Positions 46,033 to 57,260 of a DNA stretch of 64,000 nt are shown in pieces. The DNA is from Bettongia penicillata ogilbyi (Eukaryota > Chordata > Mammalia > Diprotodontia > Potoroidae). Made by a program: the position numbers and the translations under genes. Positions within the stretch are counted from its first letter, which is position 1, and each line of letters begins with the position of its first letter. The notes beneath the pieces were generated by a model. The model made no database searches. It was given only the letters and a program-made list of their open reading frames with translations, and was not told where the DNA came from. The stretch covers positions 5,337,100-5,401,099 of the forward strand of contig JAJHZJ010000399.1 in the NCBI GenBank assembly GCA_023548195.1. The letters are read 5' to 3'.

Positions 46033-46068
46033 AATTCAATATATTGAATTGAAAACAATATATTGTTT
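46033..46068. other. Two adjacent perfect palindromes
   Basis: aattcaatatattgaatt (46033-46050, 18 bp) and aaacaatatattgttt (46053-46068, 16 bp) share the caatatattg core. They lie in the L1 ORF2 start. Confidence 0.92.
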
Positions 46069-46620
46069 ACAAGAAATACACTTGGAACAGAAAGAAAACA
46101 CACAGTAAAAGTAACAAATAAAATTCTGGGATACAATTGTTATGGAATACTATTTTATTGTATAGCCTTATTGTGCTATAAGAAATGATAAGTAGGATGG
46201 TTTCAGAAGACTCTAGGAAGAAATATGAACTGATGCAAAGTGAAGTGAGTAGAACCAGGAAAACACTCTACTCAGTAAAAAGTATTGTAAGGGTGATCAT
46301 CTGTCAATGACTGATCAATACAAGGATCTATGGCAATTCTGAAGGACTTATGAGGAAAAAATGCTATTCACCTCTAGGAATAGAAAACTGATGGAATCAG
46401 AGAGCAGGTTGAGGTGTTTTTTTGAAACTTTTTTCCTATTTTTCATGCATATTTTTTCAATTGCTAATATGGACCTTTTTCCATATTTCACATGCATAAT
46501 TGAAATTACATTTCTTGCCCTATCAATGAGTAGGGGGGGCAATAAAGAAAGCTAGAATTCAGACCCCAAATTAAAAACAATAATGTTAAAAATAAATGAA
46601 ATTTTGAAAACCAAGAGCAG

Positions 46621-47682
46621 GCCTTGGAAGAGACTAAATCAGCAGCTATTGCAGTTGCTGCTTCAACTTAAAAAAATCTAGGAGAAAATTGTTACTTCCC
46701 TTCAGAATTCCCATCATCACACCCTTGTTAGAGTTTACTTATATTTATTCCTTTGTATTTTGTAGAATGGAGTAAATTGTCAGTAAGACAAGTCAAGAAG
46801 ATATTAGTTACTCTATTTTTAAAAGAGAGAGATTCCTTGTAGAAATCTGATAACTAATAATTTCTAATGCTCTAAAGGGCTATTTCTACCTTGTAAAGTT
46901 TCACTGGATACATAGGTTAATCTTTCATCATCGAGAAGATTTTAATGTTGTGGTAAATAATAGTAAATAATGTTGTGGTAAAAAATGTTCACTAAGAAAG
47001 TGTCTTAATATCTTCATAGTAAATGATACTCCATTAAGTATCTACAGTAAGGTTTCATTGCAATTTTGAGGAAATTTGGACTTCTTTTAGATTATAACAG
47101 TGCAAATCTGAGAAGGTTTCACCTAGATTAATGATGATACAACTATGGGTTCACCAATAAACTATACATGTCTGCTATAGAGCAGCCCATGTTTCACCAA
47201 GGTCATTTCTAGAAGACTGACTACAAATCACAAAGATTTTCTACTAAGTCATGAATGGGATTGTATGTCATCCCAATGAAATCATAGATCTTTTGAAGTA
47301 TTAAAGACAGAGTAATAATAAATAATATAATGCTTTACTTCATACATAGTGATCATATCACTTTAAATGGCTGATATGTTTTAATTAATTCATCTATGAT
47401 GTTTTCCTCAATCCCTCTTGTGGCTAGTGTCATCAGTTTGTAAGAAGGATAGTTGGGGTTAGTCTGCAGCTATACAGAAGTATGTAACTAAATTTCATAT
47501 AATATATTCATTACAATCCTCCATAGAGAACAGACATTTCTTTGAAAATAATCTAATTTCCTTAATGTAACTTGATTAAAAATATTCCAAATGACAGAGA
47601 CAAAAATCCCAGGGAGAACAAAATTAGGCTCCGGATAGAATCTTTGTGAACTAGCTTACCTTTATATAGGAAGCAACTCTGT
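46621..47682. other. Unassigned sequence
   Basis: No gene or family recognised; a short 'gttgtggtaaataatagtaa' direct duplication lies near 46946-46985. Confidence 0.4.
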
Positions 47683-47865
47683 AAAATGGCATGCACACTA
47701 GGCTGGGAGTAAGATGTCCTTGGATCCAAGCGACCTCTGTCACAAACCTATGTGACTCCAGGGAACTCATTTTATCTCTTGTCCTTAATTTCCTTATCTG
47801 TAAAATGAGGGGGTTGGACAAGATCCTTTCCAGTTCTAGGACTTTCTTCTACATCAATTTCAAGT
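47683..47865 (+). mobile_element. MIR-type SINE
   Basis: 'taggctgggagtaagatgtc', 'ctatgtgactccagggaact', 'tttccttatctgtaaaatga' and 'ccttttccagttctagg'-like blocks run in MIR order. Confidence 0.82.
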
Positions 47866-49668
47866 CCCAGGATTTATTCAGTTTGAAATGGAGGAATTAT
47901 TGGAATATGGCTTAAATTTCATGAAGCATATTTGCAGACAAATCGGTTCCCTGGATGGTAAAACAAATTGTCCCTTCTAAATGAACCCCGAAAGCCAAGA
48001 TAATTTATTAGTGGGAAAATGTTAATTACAAAATTGAACATAAAGTCTTTTTTTTTGGCCTTCAAATTATAAGACCTTCTTGATTTATGCCAAAAACTTG
48101 AATAGTAAGTGAAATTAAGAAGTAGAAATAGTGCTACCTGTTATGCTAGATGTCTTCAAAAGCATTGTTCAAAAATTTGGGTAATGCAGAGTGTTTCTGG
48201 AAGATAAAAAGTAGTTAATATATTAACTTAGCGATGTGACAGAGTATAAAACACACAAGGTGTTTAATAAAAGGCATAAATCCCAAAGAATTTAGCAATT
48301 TCCATTTAGTAGATTGGACAGCATTTACTCAGTTGATTGCAGTTTGTTCTTGCCAAACCATGTCAACTCAGATTGTGATGTGAATTGAACCATTTGGACC
48401 ATTGAAAAGCTTGTAGATTTGCTTATGACTTGAAATGCTATCAGTCCCTGTAATGTGTGCCTTGATTGCAGAAAACCATAATGTGGCATCTATATGATAA
48501 TATGCATGTCTGTAGGCAATTAAAAATAAAGTTCTATGAAACTTTTGGTATCTCAACATGGTAAACATGTGAAGCTTAGATAGTGCTCAACATGGAAATA
48601 AAGCTCAGTCACTGAATTCAAAAGTCAGATAACGAAAATTATTACTTTTATCAGACAAAATGCTTCTATAACTACTTTGATATTTCAGAATCTCTTCACA
48701 AGCCTATTCAAAACACAAATTTAGTTGTGAAGTTTAATAGTACAGGAAAGCATCGTGATTGAGGTAAATCCCAATTCTGATCTCAGTAAGAGGTGGTTCA
48801 GAAATAATACCAAATACTTTGTTTATTTGAATTAATTCTGGCCTCAATCTAATCAAGATCCAGAAATCTAGATAATGGAATCCAGTCTATTTCAATATAA
48901 CATAGGTTTAAACCATTATATTCTGACAGAAACAATAATTTTGCTCAATTTTAAGTGTACTAATAAATATGTCTATCAATAGACAATAATTGTACTATAA
49001 TTATATATTTACTGATGAAAAATATTGAAGGGACAAATTAATAAGCAGTTTAAGTAAATAGTATTCATTCACTAAAAAAATTAGTTGAATGTGTGAATTA
49101 TATCTAGATATGGACAAAGTGTGGACAAATTAGGAAGGGACCAAAATGTAAAATGAAGGATATTACTTTTCATTAATCCATATTTTAAATAATAAAAATT
49201 TCACTTCCCATGTTGAATAAGACTTTTATTTTGTGATGTCAAATAATGTGCATTGCAGTGAAGAATGACAGTTTTGGTAAAGATTAAAACCCTGAAGACA
49301 GATATTGTAAATATGGAAAGAGATAGATGTCATGCGATCTTCAAGTCTTACCTTACGTACAAAGATTTGTTTTTATAACACAAATTATATTTTATATTAT
49401 GATGTCTTTGTAAAATAACTACTGGGGAAATACTATTAACATACAGAAACTTCACCTCATACGTACAAACAAATGTTAAATTTTGATAAAATTGTCATAA
49501 AAAGGAATCCTAGATTTTCTGTTTTGCTCCAACAAAACATACCTTTAATTTCCCTAATACTTGTGGTACTATTAGTCTTATGGAGAAGGATCAGGTAGTA
49601 AAAATTATCCCTTGTTTTGAAAATTATTTGCAGATGAAAGCTGATGAAATTATCAAGGGAACTTTGCA
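47866..49668. other. Unassigned AT-rich, low-repeat sequence
   Basis: About 1.8 kb with no recognised transposon or gene. It is the longest such stretch of the second half of the window. Frames of 60-70 codons are featureless. Confidence 0.45.
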
Positions 49669-50525
49669 TGTATTTTTTTTTTTTTTTGCAAAAACCACTT
49701 TTATCTAATTACTTGAAGGGATAGTTTTCAACATTTTTAAATAATATTTTGAGTTTAAATTTAGTAAAACTTCTTCTTTATCTATTTTCCCAAATAGTTT
49801 AAATAGTAATGAAATTAATTGTTCTTTAAATGTTGGCTAGAATTCACTTGTAAATGCATCTTGCCCTGGAGAATTTTTTCTTCTTTCTTAGATTGTTCGT
49901 ATTAATTTTTTCTTTATTAATTCAATAATTTTGTTGCTTTCAATTTCATTAATCTCTGTTTTTCAGAATTTTTACTTGGGCATTCAATTAGAGATTTTAA
50001 TTTATTCTTTTTATGTTTTTTTTAATCTGCATGTTCAGTTCATACATTTGCTCTTTCTTATATTCATGTAAATATTCAGCGACGTAAATTTTCCATTAAG
50101 TAACGCTTCGGCTGCATCCCATAAATCTGGATATATTGCTCCATTGCTATATGCTATTGATTTTTTTCAGTGACTTTTGCTTGACCTACACATATTTTGG
50201 AATTAGATTATCTAGTTTCCAATTAATTTTTAATCTATCTTTCCATTGCCCCTTATTACAGATAATATTTCTTGCTTCATGACCTGAAAAGGATGTATTT
50301 ATTATTTCTACCTTTCTGCACTGGAGTGTGAGGTTTTTATGCCCTAATACATGGTCAAATTTTGCACAAGTGCAGGTACTACTTGGGGAAAAATGTATAT
50401 CCCTTTCTATTCCCATTCAGTTTTCTCCAGAGGTCAACTATATCTAACTTTTCTAAAATTCTATTCACTTCCTTAACTTTTTTCTTGGTTTTCTTGTGGG
50501 GGATTAGATTTGTCTAGTTTTGAGA
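49669..50525 (-). mobile_element. Internally deleted L1 (ORF2 endonuclease end, RT fingers, 3' terminus)
   Basis: Minus-strand translation from about 50520: an L-P-L-S-type start, a D-L-W-R block, then the endonuclease C-terminus with F-D-H-V-L-G-H-K and a S-x-H-E-A block (frame 50186-50416). A D-L-W-D-A...G-K-F block follows (about 50100). It then skips to a decayed RT finger piece S-P-G-Q-D-A-F-T-S-E-F (49840-49875), and ends with the L1 3' terminus 'gttgaaaactatccctt' (49718-49734) and an A-run (plus T-run 49673-49687). Most of RT and the 3' domain are absent. Confidence 0.8.
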
Positions 50526-52784
50526 GAGGGAAGTTGAGTTGCCCTCAAACATATAAAAACTTACATGACATAAAAAATAAGACTAAAAGCTGATTGTATG
50601 AAAAAATGATAAAATAGCTAATGCTTCAGTTGAGTTGTTTAAAACGAAGAAAGATGAAAAGCAAAACCAGTGTCAAAAATGAAAAGTGAGAATTTACCAA
50701 CAATGAAGAAGAAATTAATGCAATAATTAGGTGCCATTTTGCCCAACTGTATGGCAATATTGTATATATATGTATATGTATATATATTACATATACATAT
50801 TACATAATCGAGGTGAAATGGGAGAATAGTAACAAAAGAGAGATTGCTCAGATTAACAGAAGTGGAAATAAAACACTTAAATAATACCATTACAGAAAAA
50901 CAAATGAACAAGCTATCAATGAAGTTTCTAAAAAAAAAAAAAAATCACCTGGGCCAGATGGATTTACAGGTGAATTCTATCAAGCATCTAAAGAACAAGT
51001 AATTCAAATACTATGTAAAGTATTTGGAGAAATAGATAATTAGTTTTACCAAATTCTTTTTATGATACAAATATATTACTGATACCTAAACACAGAAGAG
51101 ACAAAACAGAGAAAGAAAATTATAGAACAATTTCCCTAATGAATATTGATGCAAAAATTTTAAATAAAATATTAGTAAAAGGATTACAGCAATTTAACAT
51201 GAGGATAATACACTAAGACCAAGTGGGATTTGTATCAGGATTTTAGGGCTGGTTCAATATGAGGAAAACTGTCAATATAATTGACCATATCAATAACAAA
51301 AGTAACATAAATTATACGATTATCTCAATAAATGGAGAAAAAAAGTTTGACAAAACATAGCATTAATTCCTGTTGAAAATACTAGAGAGCATAGGAATCA
51401 ATGGAGTTTTCCTTAAAATAATAAGTACAGTCTATCAAAAACCATAAACAAGCATTATAGCTGACAGGATAAGCTGGAAAAATTTACAATAATATCAGGA
51501 GTGAAACAAGGTTGTCTGCCATAATTGTTATTCAATATTGTTCTAAAAATGTTAACTTTAGCATTAAGAGAAGAAAAGGAAATTGAAGGAATTAGATTAG
51601 GCAAAGAAGAAACAAAGCATCACTCATTAGACATGATATGATGACATACTTAGAGAATCAACCAAAAAACTACTTGAAATAAGTTTAGCAAAGTTGCATG
51701 ATATAAAATAAACCCACATAAATCATCAACCTTTCAAAGTAATATATTCTATATTAGTAACAAAGTCTAACAGCAAGAGATAGAAAGAAAAAAATCCTTT
51801 TAAAGTCAACATAAACAGTATAAAATATTGTCTTGGCAAGACAAATCCAGGAATTAAGGCAATTATAAAACTTTTCACACAAATAAAATCAGATCTAAAT
51901 AATGGGAAACATATCAGTTGCTCATTGGCAGTCTGAGTTGATATGATAAAAATAACAATTCTACTTCAAATAATTTACTTATTCAGTACAATACTAAACT
52001 ACTAAAATATTTTATAGAGCTAAAAATAACACCTAATAACACAATTCATTTGGAAAGGAAAAATGGTTCAGAATAGTAAGGGAATTTATGAAAAAGGAAT
52101 GAAAGGAAAGATGGTCTACCTATATCAGATTTATAACTGTATTATAAAGCAGCAGTCATGAAACTATGTGATACTGGCTAATATAGAGGAGTAAATCTGT
52201 GGAATAGGTTAGGTACATTAGATACAGTAGTCAATTACTATATTAATTAATTGGTAAATCCAAGAGCTCTAGTTTCTGGGATAAGAATTCACTATTTGAC
52301 AAAAACTGCTGGGGCAACTGAAAGTAGAGCTGAAACTAGGTATACATCAACACCTTACACTGTATACCAAGATAAGGTCAAAATGGGTATATGATTTAGA
52401 CACAAAAGTGACACTATAAGCAAATTACAAGAAAAAGGAATAGTTTATCTGCCATTTCTGTGGAGAAGAGAAGCATTTATGACCAAACAAAAGATAGAAT
52501 ACATTGTGAAATGGAAAATGGATCATTCTCATTATATTATATTAGGTTTTGCATGAACAAAACCAATGCAACCAACATTAAAATGGAATCAAGAAAATGA
52601 GAAACGGTTTTGCAACCAGCATCTCTGATAAAGGCCTCATTTCTAAAATATATAGAGAACTGAGGGAAACTCATAACAATACAACCTATTCCCAAATTGA
52701 TAAATGGTCTAAGAACAGGACAAGGCAATATTCAGAGGAAGAAATTAAAGCTATGTAAAGTAATATTAAAAATAATGCTCTATC
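50526..52784 (+). mobile_element. L1 ORF2 reverse transcriptase region (part 1)
   Basis: Plus-strand remnants in order: linker K-K-D-E-K (about 50645); the [11 protein letters not shown] block (50944-50980); [16 protein letters not shown] (about 51115-51165); D-Q-V-G-F (about 51215). Motif A has the catalytic Asp replaced: S-I-N-G-E-K instead of S-I-D-A-E-K (about 51325-51342). The FADD box is decayed near 51625-51650. Thumb and post-RT blocks run to about 52750. It has many stops and frameshifts and no activity. It is interrupted by hAT-like copy B. Confidence 0.85.
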
Positions 52785-53583
52785 AAAGGTTCCCAAAGGG
52801 GTAATACCATGTCCTCAGCCTGTGCTGGAATGATTCAGGGGCATGGTAGTAGCCTCAGGTGTAATGGGGAGGGTGTTGAATAAAAATAAAGGGGCAGTGA
52901 AAGCATAAAGAAAGAAGAAAATAAAATTTTGGAAAACTGGTCATACATGTTCCATTTTTTGTGTAACAGAATTAAAATCATAGCTATTACATTATCATTT
53001 AAATAAACACACAAAAAGAAAGTTATAATTAATGAGTGGTCAAGTTCAACAGGACTTAATAAGCAAATGTTGGCAGGTGAGTGTGCCAAGCATTGTTGGG
53101 AAGTCCAGCATGAGTTGGCAGGAATATGCTCATTTGATGATTTGTTTACAATATGATACTATATAGTTACATGATTCAATATTTCATCATAAAATTTTAA
53201 TGAAAGAAAAAAGCACAAATTTGCAATAAATTATTGAATTTAAAATGCATCATTTATATATATAATTTAAAATGCATTATATATGTATATATGTGTGTAT
53301 ATATATAGATATAGATATATAGATATGGATAATGTATATATAGATATAGATATATAGATCCAGGACCTGGACATTTAATTTCTAACTCAGTCATTTAACA
53401 TGCCCAATTCAATTGCCTAATATATACATACATACACACACACACACATATATATGTGTGTGTGTATGTATATGAAATTGCATAAAATTTCCAAAAAAAG
53501 TTAAAGGATTAAAGAAAATATATTTCCAGGGAGGTACTGAGTATTGTTTCTAAAGGGGGGTACACCAAATAAGTTTGGGAAAC
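52785..53583. mobile_element. hAT-like non-autonomous DNA transposon, copy B, inside L1
   Basis: Splits a collinear L1 ORF2. It starts 'aaggttcccaaaggggtaat' and ends 'ccaaataagtttgggaaact', giving GGTTCCCAAA-type inverted ends. Flanking 'ctctatca' (52778-52785) and 'ctcttctt' (53583-53590) may be an eroded 8-bp duplication. Internal blocks are shared with copies A and C ('ggtagtagcctcaggtgtaa', 'atgttggcaggtgagtgtgc', 'ggaggtactgagtattg'). It is longer than the others because a TA/CA microsatellite and a 67-bp foreign segment lie inside. Confidence 0.68.
53252..53482. repeat. (TA)n/(CA)n compound microsatellite with an embedded segment
   Basis: ta, tatg, gata and ca blocks surround a 67-bp non-repetitive segment (53355-53421) that also occurs at 56042-56108. 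Confidence 0.93.
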
Positions 53584-54400
53584 TCTTCTTAGTCACTATT
53601 GATTAGAGAAATGCAAATTAAAAGAACTCTGAGGTATACCACATCATATCTATGAGATTAGTTAACATGACAAAACCCCAAAATTATAAAATGTGCATGC
53701 CTTTTGTCCCAGAAATAGCATAATGTCTTCTTCTGTACGCCAAAGAGATAATAAAACAGGGAAAAGCACCCAAATGTACAAAAATATTTAGAGTGGTTCT
53801 TTTTGTGGTAGCCAAGAATTGGAAATTGAAAGAATGCCTATCAGTTGGGGAATGGCTGAAAAATCATGGCATATGAATGTAATACAATAGTATTGTTCAA
53901 TAAGATATGATGAGCAGATTTCAGAAAACCCTGGAAAAAGTTACATGAACTGATGCTGAATAAAGTGAGCATAACCAAGAAAACACTGTACATGTAACAG
54001 TAACATTGTGTGATGACCAACTTTGATAGACTTAGCTCTTCTCAGTAATACAACAATCTAAGACAATTCCCAAAGACTCATGATAGAAAATGTTTTATCC
54101 ACATCTAGAGAAAGATAGATCTATGAAATCTGAGTGCAACTCAGAGGATATTATTTTCTCTTTTTTGTCTTTCTCATGGTTTTTCCCTTTTTCTCTGATT
54201 TTTCCTTCACAACATGACAAATATGGAAATATGTCTAATAGAATTGCACATATATAGCCTGTGTCAGATTGCATGCTGTCGTGTGTGAGGGAGGGGAGGG
54301 GGGAAGGGAGGAGGGAAAAGTTAGGAACTTAAAATCTTATAAAGGTGAGTTTTGAAAACTAACTTTATAAATAATTAGAAAAAAATCAACCAACATAGGC
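53584..54400 (+). mobile_element. L1 ORF2 C-terminus and 3' UTR (part 2)
   Basis: Resumes the same L1: 'attgattagagaaatgcaaa', 'ggaaattgaaagaatgccta', 'aagtgagcataaccaagaaa', 'acatgacaaatatggaaata', a G-rich tract (54288-54315) and the terminus 'gagttttgaaaactaacttt'. About 150 bp around 53680 that would encode the Cys-rich C-terminal segment (C-W-R-G-C-G region) is missing. The element ends in an A-rich stretch near 54390. Confidence 0.88.
54289..54308 (+). other. Canonical G-quadruplex motif in L1 3' UTR
   Basis: Four G-runs of at least 3 separated by 1-2 A residues (54289-54308), followed by further G-runs. G-rich polypurine tracts that can form quadruplexes are a known feature of mammalian L1 3' UTRs. 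Confidence 0.85.
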
Positions 54401-54404
54401 AACT

Positions 54405-54437
54405 ATGGCAATATATATGCACATATATATGTGTGTG

Positions 54438-54479
<42 letters not shown>

Positions 54480-54495
54480 CACACATACATATTTT
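54405..54495. repeat. (TA)n microsatellite with TG/CA flanks
   Basis: tatg, a long ta run, then cata. It separates an L1 3' end from another L1 5' end. Confidence 0.96.
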
Positions 54496-54499
54496 ATTA

Positions 54500-55303
54500 T
54501 TGGACACTAGGGAGAATTCTGGGGATATGACAGAGTAGTACAGAAATTTCCAAGGTCTCTAGATTTTCTCCACAAAACAGATAATCGGAGCAGGGACAGA
54601 ATATTGGTTCTCCTGGGACATTCTGAGAACATCTGATGAAAAATCTCTGGACACAGTTTGGATCCTGCGAAGCATAAACACCTCCAGACTAGGATCATTT
54701 ATACAATAAGAGGCAAGTCCTGGAGTTTTCTGAATTGAGAAGCTGCCTCAACCCCAACCGCAGGAAATTTTGCCCCCAGGACAGGGAGGGGAGTTGGGTG
54801 TCTGAGTCAAGGAAGATTAAATGAATCCTTGCTGACAGGGAATAGTAGACCCAGCTGTACTGCAGAGACATGGCCAAGGTGAAGAAGGAACCAGCACATG
54901 CCCAGTGAGTGCTGAAGAAGTGGAGTTGGAAGGCTGCTGGTTATGGGCATTTACAAGAGGCTTGAGGACTTGGTGTTAGTTCCAGATCAGAGGGGAGAAC
55001 TGAAGGATGATCTGAAATCAGGGGCACTATCCATCATAGCCCAGGGATAAAGGTGATTACAAAAACTAAATAATAATATAATAATGATAGCAACAACAAC
55101 AATAATAATACAGGCAAAGAAGAAAGAATTCAACTACAGAGAACTGCTCTGGGAATAGAGAAGACCAGAGTTCATCTTCAGAGGAGGATACTGAAGCAAA
55201 GTAATCCTTTTCTAAAAAGAAAGAAATCCTTTTTAACCCCAAAGATCAATTGCTCGCCTGCACTCAAAGATTTTGAGAATAACTTTAAAAAACTTTTTAA
55301 ATC

Positions 55304-55367
<64 letters not shown>

Positions 55368-55600
55368 GCAAAAAAAACCAAACAGAAACAAATTCAAGAA
55401 AAATAAGAAGATTATGAAAAGAATATCAGACAATTAGAAAGGGAGATCCAGAACCTTAAGGAAGAAAGCAACTCCTTGAAAACCAGAATTAGGCCGGGGA
55501 AGCTAGTGAAGCTATAAGAGATAAAGAAGTAATAAAACAGAATATAAACTGAAATAGAAGAGAATGTGAAACATCTCGTAAGAAAAACAACTTGTGTACA
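54500..55600 (+). mobile_element. L1 5' UTR and ORF1 N-terminus, 3'-truncated
   Basis: Starts near 'ggacactagggagaattctg', with an L1 5' UTR containing 'tctctagattttctccacaa' and 'ggattaaatgaatccttgct'-like parts, then coding sequence for the ORF1 coiled coil (an E-A-I-R-D-K-E-V-I-K-Q-N block at about 55509-55545). It ends near 55600 before the RRM. Stops are present. Unlike normal L1 insertions it lacks the 3' part. A (GA)n run lies in the middle. Confidence 0.75.
55311..55362 (+). repeat. (GA)n microsatellite
   Basis: Uninterrupted ga run of about 25 units inside L1 ORF1. The Ser/Leu minus frame is an artefact. Confidence 0.98.
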
Positions 55601-56041
55601 ATGCAATCATATCTACTCATCTCCAACACTTCCATACTCTGCCCTTTCCATTTACTAGTGAAATTCCTAACATTTTCTATTTTTAACAGAGTTTCTGCTC
55701 CTCAGGGTAATTTAGACCTAGTCACTAGGTGGGTATCAATTGTACTAGCTACATAGGAGCCATTGAAAGATTCCATGGCACACATGCTTATATGCATCCC
55801 TATCTGGCATCTGCATAATGTAAGTGCTATTTGTTAGATAAATTTTGTGACTCAAGACAATTGCTTGTATTAAGATCAACCCCTTTATAATTTTAAACAA
55901 GAGAGTTACTCTCACAGAATGAGTCCATTGATGGGTTGTCATCTACAAATCAAAGCTCATGGTACTAATCTTCTTTCCAAAGCCAGGCTTCTTCTGAGGT
56001 TCCCTATTGCAACTGAAAGTGGCAGTATCTTTTAAATCACC
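55601..56041. other. Unassigned sequence
   Basis: No gene or family recognised. Confidence 0.4.
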
Positions 56042-56108
56042 TAGATCCAGGACCTGGACATTTAATTTCTAACTCAGTCATTCCACATGCCCAATTCAGG
56101 TGCCTAAT
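56042..56108 (+). repeat. 67-bp segment duplicated at 53355-53421
   Basis: 63 of 67 positions match 53355-53421 by direct reading, same orientation. Flanks are unrelated. Confidence 0.92.
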
Positions 56109-56129
56109 CTTGTTCCTAAATCTGTAATA

Positions 56130-56375
56130 TTTCTTTCACATCTTTTTTCTTTACTCACATGACCAATACTGACCCCCTTATTCACATATTCATGACATCT
56201 GACCTAGATCATTAAAGAATCTTCTAATTAACCTTCTTTATATCAAATTTCTTCCTTCTCTGATACATTCTCTATACACTGATAAAGTTTTTTTTTCAAA
56301 AATTATATCTAACCATGTCACTCCCTTATTCAATAAATTCTGTTGGATCCTCATTAATTCTAGAACAAAATATTA
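56130..56375 (+). mobile_element. L2 3' UTR fragment
   Basis: 'acctagatcattaaagaatc', 'tatatctaaccatgtcactc' and 'ttctgttggatcctcattaa' match the forward L2 order before the C-terminal end. Confidence 0.65.
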
Positions 56376-57165
56376 TATCTTTGTCTCATTTTTTCTTTCT
56401 GTAAATTTCAATTTTGTATAACTTATAATGTATACAATTATTACTATAGTCATGTATGTGCAAGTTACTAATTACGCATTTTGATAATACAGACTTTAAA
56501 TAATCTGATACAAACAAGAGTTTGAAGACCATAGAACTAGAAGAAAGCATTCAGTGCTTTGGTTATGTTATCTGTGGACGATGTGTAAAAAACTCTAAAT
56601 GTAGAATCACATAGTATCAGAAGCAGAATCAGACAGATTTACACTATTTACACAAATCAAAAGGGAACTCACACCAAGAAAATTAATTAAAATAGTGAGA
56701 AATCAATGAGATTAAAGTTATATCAAGAAAATTGTTATGTATAAGAAGGTGGAGGCACCATCTCTTTCATTCCATTAGCCAGTCAGATTCACTGTCTATT
56801 TTGTTAAAGCATAGTGGGACCCAAGCAAACATAGAACTCATCAACATTGCCTGGAAAGGCTTCTAAAGTTAATGACTGTTATTTACATGTGAAAACTTAG
56901 AAAGTCCCATTAGCCTTTCTAAACATTAATAAAATAATAGATACTATAGACTATTGGAATATTTGGATTGAGACATGAAGCAAAAAAAAAGTGCTTTGTT
57001 CAAAGCATTTATTGGGCAGTATTATGGGTGACATATATTAGTTTTATCCTTTTCATAAATTTGCCAATAAAAATATGCACCAAATATAACCAAGACACAT
57101 CCTAAGAAAACATTGGGGTCAAACCACATCTGAGAGTAGAATATCATTTATAGAGATGAGAAAAA
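56376..57165. other. Unassigned sequence
   Basis: AT-rich; nothing recognised. Confidence 0.4.
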
Positions 57166-57260
57166 TAGAGAGTTTGTTGGAAAGAACTATGGAAGTGGAA
57201 TCAGAAGACCTAGGTTAAAATCTCACCTCTGGCACTTGGTATCAAAGTACAAGTCACTCA
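57166..57260 (+). mobile_element. MIR-type SINE, left part
   Basis: 'ggaatcagaagacctaggtt', 'aaaatctcacctctggcact' and 'agtacaagtcactca' are forward MIR blocks. The copy is interrupted at 57260 by a younger SINE and resumes at 57572. Confidence 0.85.

Larger units (their letters stand above)
45215..46620 (+). mobile_element. Internally deleted L1: ORF1 3' end, inter-ORF spacer, ORF2 start, 3' end
   Basis: In order: end of ORF1 ('gactttcaaggattcctgat', compare 30300 in the HAL1-like copy); a purine-rich inter-ORF spacer (about 45350-45900); the start of the ORF2 endonuclease (a M-N-S-P-I-K block near 45980-45997 and a decayed Q-E-T-H-L block near 46070-46090); then an abrupt jump near 46130 to the L1 3' end ('ggaatactattttattgtat', 'gaagtgagtagaaccaggaa', 'tgctattcacctctaggaat'). 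The reverse transcriptase region is missing. GT and TA microsatellites have expanded inside. Confidence 0.82.

Noticed and set aside
49669..52784. Reading the minus L1 (49669-50525) and plus L1 (50526 onward) as one twin-primed insertion
   Set aside because: Both contain the same RT-finger block (49840-49875 and 50944-50980) and the minus piece has its own 3' end and A-run, so they are separate copies.
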